A stretch of DNA of 17,530 nucleotides from CAYVUV01 sp964455095 (GTDB lineage Bacteria; Desulfobacterota; Binatia; HRBIN30; CADEER01): the NCBI GenBank assembly GCA_964455095.1, contig CAYVUV010000416.1, positions 1 to 17,530 on the forward strand, read 5' to 3'. This document shows, piece after piece, positions 7,635-15,351 of this stretch; position 1 is the stretch's first letter; each line of letters opens with the position of its first letter. Position numbers and translations under genes: made by a program. The notes under the pieces were generated by a model that saw only the letters and a list, made by a program, of their open reading frames with translations, was not told the origin of the DNA and ran no database searches.

Positions 7635-9277
7635 TGGCGGCGCCGCCGTTGAGCAATCCGGTCGGCCTGCCCGGGCAGAGCTTCTCCGAGCTGGTGCGCT
7701 CGGGCTGCGAGGACTACGTGCTCAAAGGCATCGGCCTGCCCATCGCGGCCTACATCTTTCACGCCGTCAAGCTATGCTTGTTGGTCGGCGCGTGGATGTA
7801 TTTCTGCAGCTTCACGCCCGGCCTCGGCAGCCCGTGGAACTTCGGTGCGTGGTGGAACGAGGGCATCGCGTTCCAGAAGGCGTTCATCTGGGCCTGTCTG
7901 ATCGAGGTGCTCGGCTTCGGCTGCATGAGCGGGCCGCTGGGCTTTCACATCTGGCCGCCGTTTACCGCCTTCCTGCACTTCCTGCGGCCGGGGACGATCA
8001 AGCTGGCGCCGTTTCCGGACCTGCCGCTGTTCGGCGGCAAGACGCGGACGTTGCTCGACGTGGCGCTGTTCGCGGCCTTCGTCGCCGCCATGCTGCGCGC
8101 GCTGGTGGCGCCGCAGATCGGCGCCTCGCAACTGATTCCGATCGTCGTCCTGCTGCCGCTCTGCGGGCTCGGCGACAAGACGATCCTGCTCGCCGCGCGC
8201 GTCGAGCACCACTTCGCGATGATCGTCTGCTTTCTGTTGGCCACCAACTGGATTGCCGGCGCCAAAGCGGTGCAGCTCGCCATCTGGTTCTGGGCCGGCG
8301 TCTCGAAGCTCACCGTCGCCTTCGGCTACGTCATCCCGGTCATGACCGTGAACAACCCGCTGCTGCGCAGCCCGTCGCTGCGGCGGCGCATGTTCGTCTC
8401 CTACCCCGACGACCTCACCCCGTCGCGCCTGGGCAAAATGATGGCGCACGCCGGCACGTTCCTGGAGTTTGCCGCGCCGCTGACGTTGCTGTGGGTGACC
8501 GAGCCCGGTCCGCTGCTCGTTCTCGGCATGATCTTCGTCGTCATGCTGCACGGCTTCATCCTCAGCAACATGCCGGCCGGCGCCGTCTTCGAGTGGAACC
8601 TGGTCAGCCTGTACGCGGCCTTCTTCCTGTTCGTCGGCCATCCGCAGATCACCGTGCTCGACATCGATTCGATCCCTCTGGCGATCTACCTCGCCGTCGG
8701 CCTGATCGCGCTGCCGCTGATAGGCAACTTCTTCCCCGCCAAGATCTCGTTCCTCATCGCCATGCGCTACTACGCCGGCAACTGGGCGTGGAATGCCTGG
8801 CTGTTCCGCGGCGACAGCGACAAGAAGCTCGACCGCATCAAGCGCGCCTCGCCGCTGTTGCGCCAACAGATCGAGCGCTTCGCGCCGGCCGAGGCGGCGA
8901 GCATGGATTCGCGCGGCATGGCGTTTCGCTCGCTCCATCTGCAGGGACGCACCCTCGGCCTGCTATTGCCGCGGGCGATCAGCCATCGGCCGTTCGAGGA
9001 GTACCACTACGTCGATGGCGAGACCGTCGCCGGCTCGGTGCTGGGCTGGAACTTCGGCGAAGGGCATCTGTGCAACGAGCAGCTGCTGCAATGCGTTCAG
9101 GCACAGTGCCAGTTCGAGGACGGCGAAGTGCGCGCGATCATGGTCGAGTCGCAACCGCTCTTCGGCTCGACGCTGCACTGGCGCATCGTCGATGCGAAGC
9201 GCGGCCAGCTCGCCGAGGGGTATGTGCCGCTCACCGAGCTGGCGAAGCGCGCGCCGTGGGACTACGGGGATATCTGA
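7631..9277 (+). CDS. Polytopic membrane protein, DUF3556 family
   Basis: Protein of 548 aa starting at an ATG that overlaps the PilT-like stop (ATGA, 7631-7634). Residues about 35-370 contain some 8-10 hydrophobic membrane segments, including 37-60, 82-100, 141-160, 193-210, 214-240, 274-312 and 321-366. A soluble domain of about 150 residues ends the protein (395-548). The segment FLRPGTIKLAPFPDLPLF, followed by GGKTRTLLDVALFAA, together with the early WWNEGIAFQKA...EVLGFGCMSGPLG, matches my memory of DUF3556 proteins, which are best known from mycobacteria and relatives and have no known biochemical role. Conserved polar residues within the membrane part (His193-His194, Asn206) could be functional. 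Coupling to a pilus ATPase is odd. The FAD oxidoreductase downstream on the same strand is a more natural lipid-related partner, but a repeat-rich gap of 267 bp separates them. The family call is from recognition only. Confidence 0.78.
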   Translation: MMAAPPLSNPVGLPGQSFSELVRSGCEDYVLKGIGLPIAAYIFHAVKLCLLVGAWMYFCSFTPGLGSPWNFGAWWNEGIAFQKAFIWACLIEVLGFGCMSGPLGFHIWPPFTAFLHFLRPGTIKLAPFPDLPLFGGKTRTLLDVALFAAFVAAMLRALVAPQIGASQLIPIVVLLPLCGLGDKTILLAARVEHHFAMIVCFLLATNWIAGAKAVQLAIWFWAGVSKLTVAFGYVIPVMTVNNPLLRSPSLRRRMFVSYPDDLTPSRLGKMMAHAGTFLEFAAPLTLLWVTEPGPLLVLGMIFVVMLHGFILSNMPAGAVFEWNLVSLYAAFFLFVGHPQITVLDIDSIPLAIYLAVGLIALPLIGNFFPAKISFLIAMRYYAGNWAWNAWLFRGDSDKKLDRIKRASPLLRQQIERFAPAEAASMDSRGMAFRSLHLQGRTLGLLLPRAISHRPFEEYHYVDGETVAGSVLGWNFGEGHLCNEQLLQCVQAQCQFEDGEVRAIMVESQPLFGSTLHWRIVDAKRGQLAEGYVPLTELAKRAPWDYGDI

Positions 9278-9317
9278 GCACGGAAAGACCCCGCCCGATG
9301 CCGCAACAATTTCCGGG

Positions 9318-9483
9318 CCCTCTCCCGGATGGGAGAGGGTTGGGTGAGGGGGATTCAACATTCTCCCAACCTCATTCCGCGCGAGTGCAGCAAGTGAAAA
9401 CGCCGGTACCCGACCGAGCAGAAATCCGTGGAAGAGAGCCAGTGAATCCCCCTCACCCTAGCCCTCTCCCATCCGGGAGAGGG
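9318..9483. repeat. Pair of G/C-rich palindromic repeats in inverted orientation
   Basis: Two copies face each other: 9318-9357 (40 bp) and 9443-9483 (41 bp). They are reverse complements apart from a small difference near the middle (gttgggtg against gctagggtg). Each copy has its own perfect 9-bp hairpin, ccctctccc-ggat-gggagaggg at 9318-9339, and the mirrored form at 9462-9483. The arms are about 85 bp apart, so a larger foldback is also possible. This is a BIME-like arrangement. It separates the DUF3556 gene from the oxidoreductase gene. The element resembles the one at 4772-4911, including its boundary at a gattca sequence, so both belong to one dispersed family. Confidence 0.8.
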
Positions 9484-9544
9484 GACCGGAGTCCTCGCGC
9501 CAGGCGACGCCTGGTCCAACGAACAGGACCCTTCCGGAGCCGTG

Positions 9545-11002
9545 ATGGATGACGCCGTCGTCGTCGGCTCGGGGCCCAACGGGCTGGCTGCGGCGGTCGA
9601 GTTGGCGCGGGGCGGGGCGTCGGTGCGAGTCCTCGAAGCGCGCGATGAGATCGGCGGCGGTACGCGCAGCGCGGCGCTGACGCTGCCGGGATTCGTGCAC
9701 GATGTCTGCTCCGGCTGTCACCCGATGGGCATCCTCTCGCCCTTCTTCCGCGGCCTACCGCTCGATGCGCATGGGTTGCGCTGGGTTCAGCCGCCGGCGT
9801 CGGTGGCGCATCCGCTCGACGGGCAACCGGCTGTGCTGCTGCGGCGCTCGCTCGCCGACACGGCGCGCGAGCTGAACGAGGACGCCGACGCCTACGCGCG
9901 GCTCTTCGCCCCGTTTCTGCGCCAGCCACACGAGCTGCTGGCGGACCTGCTCGGTCCGCTGCGCCTGCCGAAGCACCCGCTGCAGATGGCGCGCTTCGGA
10001 TTGCCCGGGCTGCTGCCCGCCACCACGGCCTTGCGGGCGCGCTTTCGCGGCGTGCGCGCGCGCGCCGTGCTCGCCGGCTGCGCCGCGCATTCGATCCTGC
10101 CGCTCGAGCGGCCGCTGACGGCGGCGGTCGGCATGATCTTCGCGCTCACGGCGCACATCGAGGACTGGCCGGTCGCCGCCGGCGGATCGCAGGCCATTGC
10201 CGAGGCATTGGCCTCCTACCTGCGCCAGCTCGGCGGCCACATCGAAACCGGGCGGCGCGTGCGCAGTCTGGCCGACATTCCCCCCGCGCGCGTTGTGCTC
10301 TTCGACACCAGCCCGGCGCAGCTCGCCGATGTGTGTGCGCCGCTCCTGCCCGCCGGGTACCTGCGCCGGTTGCGCCGCTATCGCTACGGTCCGGGCGTAT
10401 TCAAGCTCGACTGGGCGCTCGACGGCCCGATCCCGTGGCGCGATCCGCGCTGCCTCGAAGCCGCGACGGTTCACCTCGGCGGCACGCTCGAAGAGATCGC
10501 CGCCGCCGAGGCCGCCGTGTGGCGCGGCGAGCACCCGCCGCGCCCGTTCGTGCTCGTCGTGCAGCAGAGCCAGTTCGACGTCCGCGCCCCGGCCGGCCAG
10601 CACACGGGGTACGCCTACTGCCACGTCCCGGCCGGCTCGACCGTCGATTGCACCGCCGCCATCGAGCAGCAGGTCGAGCGCTTTGCACCGGGCTTCCGCG
10701 ACCGCATCCTGGCGCGCCACATGATGCGGACGGCAGATTTCGAGCGCGACAATCCCAACTACCTCGGCGGCGCCATCACCGGCGGCGTCAGCGATCTGTT
10801 CCAGTTCTTCACCCGCCCGGTTGCGCGTCTCGACCCGTACTCCACGCCGCACCCGCGCCTGTTCATCTGCTCGGCCGCGACCCCGCCCGGCGGCGGCGTG
10901 CACGGCATGTGCGGCTACTTCGCCGCGCAAAGCGCCCGGCGGAGGTTGGCGCGGCTGCCCGGGACCGTGTCGAATCTGATGTGGACGCAACGTTCGTCGT
11001 AG
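9545..11002 (+). CDS. PYROXD2/phytoene-dehydrogenase-like FAD oxidoreductase
   Basis: Protein of 485 aa. The ATG at 9545 is favoured over an adjacent GTG at 9542 because a GGAG sits at 9536-9539 with 5-nt spacing. The N-terminus is a Rossmann dinucleotide fold, VVVGSGPNGL (GxGxxG at 8-13), with Glu31 at the end of strand two (VLEARDEIGGG) to bind the FAD ribose. Family-typical stretches follow: FDVRAPAGQHTGYAYCHVP, FAPGFRDRILARH, NPNYLGGAITGGVSDL, and the C-terminal FAD-contact motif PPGGGVHGMCGY (447-458). These place it with PYROXD2-type amine-oxidase/CrtI-like flavoproteins rather than classical carotenoid desaturases. The substrate is unknown; bacterial relatives often sit in lipid, sterol or aromatic metabolism. 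It has no signal peptide and is presumably cytoplasmic or membrane-associated. A short hairpin follows the stop codon. Confidence 0.87.
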   Translation: MDDAVVVGSGPNGLAAAVELARGGASVRVLEARDEIGGGTRSAALTLPGFVHDVCSGCHPMGILSPFFRGLPLDAHGLRWVQPPASVAHPLDGQPAVLLRRSLADTARELNEDADAYARLFAPFLRQPHELLADLLGPLRLPKHPLQMARFGLPGLLPATTALRARFRGVRARAVLAGCAAHSILPLERPLTAAVGMIFALTAHIEDWPVAAGGSQAIAEALASYLRQLGGHIETGRRVRSLADIPPARVVLFDTSPAQLADVCAPLLPAGYLRRLRRYRYGPGVFKLDWALDGPIPWRDPRCLEAATVHLGGTLEEIAAAEAAVWRGEHPPRPFVLVVQQSQFDVRAPAGQHTGYAYCHVPAGSTVDCTAAIEQQVERFAPGFRDRILARHMMRTADFERDNPNYLGGAITGGVSDLFQFFTRPVARLDPYSTPHPRLFICSAATPPGGGVHGMCGYFAAQSARRRLARLPGTVSNLMWTQRSS

Positions 11003-11020
11003 CCGCGCGTCTGCGCGGCT
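11001..11020 (+). terminator. Hairpin after the oxidoreductase gene
   Basis: A perfect 8-bp stem agccgcgc/gcgcggct with a 4-nt loop (gtct) starts inside the TAG stop codon. The downstream sequence (tccccgcctcatcccc) has no T-run, so intrinsic termination is only a possibility. The rest of the gap up to 11199 shows no other structure I can support apart from the weak promoter noted next. Confidence 0.4.
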
Positions 11021-11111
11021 TCCCCGCCTCATCCCCGCCCCGGCGCCGCAGAAGCGACGCCCTCCATGAGATCGAAAATCACGCGTTGTGCCACGAAAAT
11101 CTCGGTTGTCC

Positions 11112-11139
11112 TTGACTGGTTTGAAACTTCCAGGATAGC
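11112..11139 (+). promoter_or_regulatory. Possible sigma-70-type promoter
   Basis: A TTGACT at 11112-11117 (5 of 6 to the -35 consensus) is followed 16 bp later by a weak -10, GATAGC, at 11134-11139. It sits in a locally A/T-richer stretch directly upstream of the secreted mosaic gene. If real, transcription would begin near 11146, which would exclude the GTG at 11140 as start codon and favour ATG 11200. Confidence 0.35.
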
Positions 11140-11199
11140 GTGTCCGCCCACACGATTCAGCGAGGGGCGACCTTGCGACAATGTGCGCGGGCGACGTTG

Positions 11200-14100
11200 A
11201 TGATCTCCAAAGCTGGTGCGGCGATTGGTCGGGCAGCCAGCTGCGGTGCGCTGATCGGCATCGTGGTTGCGTCGCCATCACTGACTCGCGGCATTGCACC
11301 ACCACCCTGCGTTGGAGACTGCAACGGTTCTGGGCAGGTCGAGATCGAAGAGCTGGTGCGCGGCTCGGAGATCCTCTTCGAGAACCTCTCCGTCGCGCAG
11401 TGTGGCTCGCTGGACCGCAATGCCGACGCCTGGGTTACGGTCGATGAGCTCGTGAGCGCAGCTCTCAACGCTCTCAACTCTTGCCCATTGCTCGCCCTTG
11501 GGGAGCGTGAAAGCAGCGGACCGGGTGTGGCCCAGCTTCACATCGGTAGCGCGAGCGGAGTACCAGGCGGGAGCACGGTCTTCTCGGTCGCTCTCGCGAG
11601 CGACGGCGGCACTCCGCTGAGAGGTCTGCAACACGACGTCGCCTTCGATCCTGCTGTCAGGATTCCGCAGCGACTCGTCAGCAGTGAGCTGGTCGATTCG
11701 ATCGGCTTCGGCAACACCGACATCCCGGTCGCGGATCCGAGCGGATTCCCTCCCTTCGGGACGTTGCGCATCGGCGCCGAGCTGATTGCGTATGATCGGG
11801 ACGAGGGCGGTGCTCTGCGCGCGACCGGTCGTGGCGTGCATGGGACGCAGAGCGACCGGCACCCGGTCGGCGCGGTGATAATGCCTGCTTTCCCGGTTCC
11901 CGATTGTTCAGGTTCCCCGAAGCTCGCCACGAACGTCGTGTTTGGCTTTCTGCCATCGGGCTGCGATCCGGCTTCCAGCTGCACTGCGGTGCGCGCCTTG
12001 GTGATCGATCTTCCGGATCTCGCATTCGTCGCGACGAACGTGCCGCTCTACACCTGCAACGTCGCCATCGCACCGGGTGCCACGCCAGGTATGTTTCCGC
12101 TTTTCGGCAGCAGGGCGGCCGCTGCAGACGCAGTGGGAAATTCAATCGAAGTCACCGCGGTTGATGGCGAAATCAGCGTCGTGCCACCGAGTCCTACGCC
12201 CACCGAGACCGAAACACCTTCCCCGACACCCTCTCCTACGCCCGTTTCAACTGCAACGCTGAGTCCCACGAGCACGCCGCAACCAACTGCGCTGCCAACA
12301 TCCACCAAGACTCCAACTCACCCGATCTCTACGTCGACGGTCATGCCCTCTGCCACCCCCACTCGCACGCCGGTCGTTTGTCCTCCGGGTACGCCGGGCA
12401 ACCGCTTTCAACCCTTCCTGCGGACGATTGTCTTGAACGGAGACGCAGCTCCTGGCAGCGGCGGGTCGCATTTCACCGGTTTCGATTTCGGCAGTATCGA
12501 ATTCCCTGGACCGAGTATCAGTCGTGGCGGGCATGTTCCGTTCGTCGCTTACACGGAAGATTTCGCCTCGGGAGTGTGGTCGGGAAAAGACCTCGCCCCG
12601 CCCACCAAGGTGATCCGATCCGGCGAGCAGGCGCCGGGCTTCGCCCCTGATGTTGTCTTCCAGCAGTTCACCACCAACGGTCTCCCGGTCAGCCGACAGG
12701 GCCGGATGGCCTTCCGCGCGCAACTGGGAGGTCCGGGGATCGGTTCTCAGAACGACACGGTCTTGTGGGCCGGAGCCTCGAATGACGACCTGCAAGCCGT
12801 GGCCCTGGAGGGGGCCGCCGCGCCGGGAACCGCTCTCGGCACCAACTACGTCGAGCTCAACTCTTTCGCGATGGGTGGTGACGGGCGCCTCGCATTCGTG
12901 GCGCGGCTTTCAGGTCCAGGTGTCGACTTCAGGAACGACACCGCTGTCTGGGTCGGCTCCTCTGCGGAGAACTTGCAGCTGATTGCCCGCACCGGCGACG
13001 AAGCCCCCGGGGTCAGCAACGGCGGGCGCTTCGACTCATTTGCGGCTTCGCCGCCGCTCATCAATGGGAACGGTCAGGTCGTCTTTTGCGGATCCGCGTA
13101 CGGCGAATTGCCGGCGTCGGGGGAGTACGGACTCTGGATGGGTCGCTCGCGTGCGGATCTCGTGCAAGTCGCGGGCTCCGGCGATCCGGCTCCGGGCACT
13201 TCGGGCCTCACGTTCGGGGAGTTTGGCTCCTTCTTCTCCTCTAATTGTCAAGCATCGATGAACGACGCGGGGCAAGTGACCTTCCGCGCCTCCTTGAACG
13301 GCGAGCTTGGCACTCGCGAGGGAGGGGGAGTCTGGGCTCGGAGCGCATCGGGGCAGTTGACTCTCGTGGCGCGCAGCGGACAGAGCGCTCCCGGCCTGCC
13401 TGCGGGGAGCACGTTCGAAATCAACGGTATGGACTCCGCCCCCCCGGTCATCAACGCCAGCGGACAGATCGCTTTCCGGGCCGACGTAGTGAACAGCGAG
13501 GGCGGAACCAGCGGCATCTGGTTGGGGACGTCACCGGCGGACCTCGCGCTGGTGGCTCACTCGGGGCAGCAGATCGAATCGGACCCGGTCCTGCGCATCA
13601 TCCCCTACTCCCCAGGGACTCCCCCGATGCTGAACAATCGCGGCCAGGTTGTCTTCCGCGCCGAGTTGCTGGCGGAGGACGGATCATTTACTGGCGACGG
13701 CATCCTCGGCTTCGATCGCCGCAACGGCCTTCGATTGGTCGCCAGAAGCCAGGCGCCGCTCGAGGTCGCACCGTGCGACCTGCGCGTGGCTTCCGGGCTC
13801 GGTCTGCTCGGGGGCTCCGGCGGGCAAGACGGCCGGCCGACTGGCCTCAATGACAGAGGCGAGATCGCCTTCTATGCCTTCCTCGAAGACGGCGAAGGCA
13901 TCTTCGTCGCGCAAACCGGCTCCGATTGCGGAGGGGACTGCGACGGCAATGATGCCGTGACCGTCGATGAGCTCGTGCAGGGCGTGAACATCGCGCTCGG
14001 CCTTGCGCCCCTGGGCGATTGTGCCGCACTGGACAGCAGCGCAGACGGTGTCGTCACCATCGACGAGCTGGTGCAAGCGGTGAACGTCGCGTTGACGGAG

Positions 14101-15336
14101 TGTCCGGTGCCAACCCCGCAACCGACGCGCGCCGCGACGAACACGCGCCCGACCTCTACGAGTACCCTCCCGCAGCCCACCAGCACGCCCCCTCCGCCGA
14201 CCCCGAGCGCGACGCCCAGAGCGACAGTGTTCGGTACACCGCCGCCGACGCCGCCGCTGGGAAGTGCCTCCATCGATATTCGCTCGGCAGTGGGCATGCC
14301 GGGTTCAACTGTCGACGTCGCCGTGACGCTGGCAAGCCGCGGCGTGACGGTCACCTCCGCGGGAAACGACATCGTATTTGATCCCACATTGGTGAACCTC
14401 GATTCCGCGTCGAGCTGCGCGATCGATCCGACGATCAGTGCCAGCGCGCCCGGATGTGAATCTGACTTCTACGATGGGCCGTGCAAGTTGCTACAGGGCG
14501 AAATACGGGACTGCGATCAATCTCCCGGTTGTCCGCCAGGCTCCGAAGGCAAGCGCCGCTTCCGCGCTACGGTTTTCGCGATCACCAACGTGAACCCTAT
14601 TCCCGACGCGGTGTTGTATAGCTGCAGGTTCACAGTTGCCCCTGGAGCGAGCGGTGTGCTGGCCCTGCAAAACTTCAGGATACGGGCCGCTGATGTGGAC
14701 GGGGCGGTTGTTCCAAGCCAAGGAGCGGACGGTCAGATCGTCGTGACCGACCCCACGCTCACGCCCATTCCGCTTCCGCCGACGCCGACTCTGACGATCA
14801 GCCACACCCCTACGATGACGTCAACGCCGACCGTGCCCACGCCGACGTCGACCCTAGGTGCCACCAACACCTTGATGCCCAGCGCCACGCCGGCTCCCAG
14901 CAACACACCGATGCCAACCAACACCCACTTGCGCTGCGCTGGCGACTGCAACGACGACGATGTCGTCGACGCCACCGAGGTGCTGACCTGTGCGGCGATC
15001 GCGCTCAGTCTTCAGCCCTTCGAAACCTGCCCGGCGTGCGATCGCCTCGACGGCGACGGGGAGGTTCTCCTGGGTGAGGTGTCGACGATCATCCAATACA
15101 GCGCCGGCAACTGCCCGGACACGACTCCGACCCCAGCGCCGACGCCCGCATCGTGCGTCGGCGACTGCAACGGCGATCAGCGCGTCGCCGTGGAGGAAGT
15201 CTTCATATGCAGCCAGATCGCTCTGGAGCAGGGTTCGGTGGCGAGTTGCCCCGCGTGCGATGTCAACGATTCCGGATCGATCGAAGTGGAGGAGATCGCA
15301 CTGCAACTGCAGAGCGTGAATGGCTGCGGTGATTAG
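11200..15336 (+). CDS. Secreted mosaic protein: cohesin-like, NxxGxxAF repeats, four EF-hand (dockerin-like) modules
   Basis: Protein of 1378 aa. ATG 11200 gives a compact signal peptide (MISKAGAAIGRAASCGALIG...); an in-frame GTG at 11140 would add 20 residues. The modules in order are: Cys-framed double EF-hand (37-95); cohesin-like beta domain (about 110-328) with a small insert (about 164-230); Thr/Pro linker; eight NxxGxxAF-type repeats (393-907; for example NASGQIAF, NNRGQVVF, NDRGEIAF), most with a preceding G-x-x-APG; EF-hand module (910-968); linker; second cohesin-like domain (about 1022-1183); linker; EF-hand modules at 1246-1305 and 1319-1378. EF loops such as DCNGSGQVEIEE fit the 12-residue Ca-binding pattern. 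One loop (near 1290) has Arg at its first ligand site. Cohesin- and dockerin-type modules mediate calcium-dependent assembly in cellulosomes; here that role is inferred. There is no enzyme motif, membrane anchor or sorting signal. The next gene starts 15 bp downstream. Confidence 0.85.
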   Translation: MISKAGAAIGRAASCGALIGIVVASPSLTRGIAPPPCVGDCNGSGQVEIEELVRGSEILFENLSVAQCGSLDRNADAWVTVDELVSAALNALNSCPLLALGERESSGPGVAQLHIGSASGVPGGSTVFSVALASDGGTPLRGLQHDVAFDPAVRIPQRLVSSELVDSIGFGNTDIPVADPSGFPPFGTLRIGAELIAYDRDEGGALRATGRGVHGTQSDRHPVGAVIMPAFPVPDCSGSPKLATNVVFGFLPSGCDPASSCTAVRALVIDLPDLAFVATNVPLYTCNVAIAPGATPGMFPLFGSRAAAADAVGNSIEVTAVDGEISVVPPSPTPTETETPSPTPSPTPVSTATLSPTSTPQPTALPTSTKTPTHPISTSTVMPSATPTRTPVVCPPGTPGNRFQPFLRTIVLNGDAAPGSGGSHFTGFDFGSIEFPGPSISRGGHVPFVAYTEDFASGVWSGKDLAPPTKVIRSGEQAPGFAPDVVFQQFTTNGLPVSRQGRMAFRAQLGGPGIGSQNDTVLWAGASNDDLQAVALEGAAAPGTALGTNYVELNSFAMGGDGRLAFVARLSGPGVDFRNDTAVWVGSSAENLQLIARTGDEAPGVSNGGRFDSFAASPPLINGNGQVVFCGSAYGELPASGEYGLWMGRSRADLVQVAGSGDPAPGTSGLTFGEFGSFFSSNCQASMNDAGQVTFRASLNGELGTREGGGVWARSASGQLTLVARSGQSAPGLPAGSTFEINGMDSAPPVINASGQIAFRADVVNSEGGTSGIWLGTSPADLALVAHSGQQIESDPVLRIIPYSPGTPPMLNNRGQVVFRAELLAEDGSFTGDGILGFDRRNGLRLVARSQAPLEVAPCDLRVASGLGLLGGSGGQDGRPTGLNDRGEIAFYAFLEDGEGIFVAQTGSDCGGDCDGNDAVTVDELVQGVNIALGLAPLGDCAALDSSADGVVTIDELVQAVNVALTECPVPTPQPTRAATNTRPTSTSTLPQPTSTPPPPTPSATPRATVFGTPPPTPPLGSASIDIRSAVGMPGSTVDVAVTLASRGVTVTSAGNDIVFDPTLVNLDSASSCAIDPTISASAPGCESDFYDGPCKLLQGEIRDCDQSPGCPPGSEGKRRFRATVFAITNVNPIPDAVLYSCRFTVAPGASGVLALQNFRIRAADVDGAVVPSQGADGQIVVTDPTLTPIPLPPTPTLTISHTPTMTSTPTVPTPTSTLGATNTLMPSATPAPSNTPMPTNTHLRCAGDCNDDDVVDATEVLTCAAIALSLQPFETCPACDRLDGDGEVLLGEVSTIIQYSAGNCPDTTPTPAPTPASCVGDCNGDQRVAVEEVFICSQIALEQGSVASCPACDVNDSGSIEVEEIALQLQSVNGCGD

Positions 15337-15351
15337 TCTCGGGAAGTCGCG

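Noticed and set aside
7774..9552. 592-codon plus-strand frame over the DUF3556 gene
   Set aside because: Arg/Ala-rich shadow. The alternative frame gives a coherent membrane protein with family motifs.
11140..11199. GTG start 20 codons upstream for the first mosaic protein
   Set aside because: An AGGA lies close by, so it is possible, but it makes a long n-region before the signal peptide and overlaps the candidate promoter; ATG 11200 fits better.
12184..12375. Repetitive C/A-rich DNA that could be mistaken for a CRISPR or satellite
   Set aside because: The repeats are irregular, in frame and encode a Thr/Pro/Ser linker; there are no constant repeats with unique spacers.
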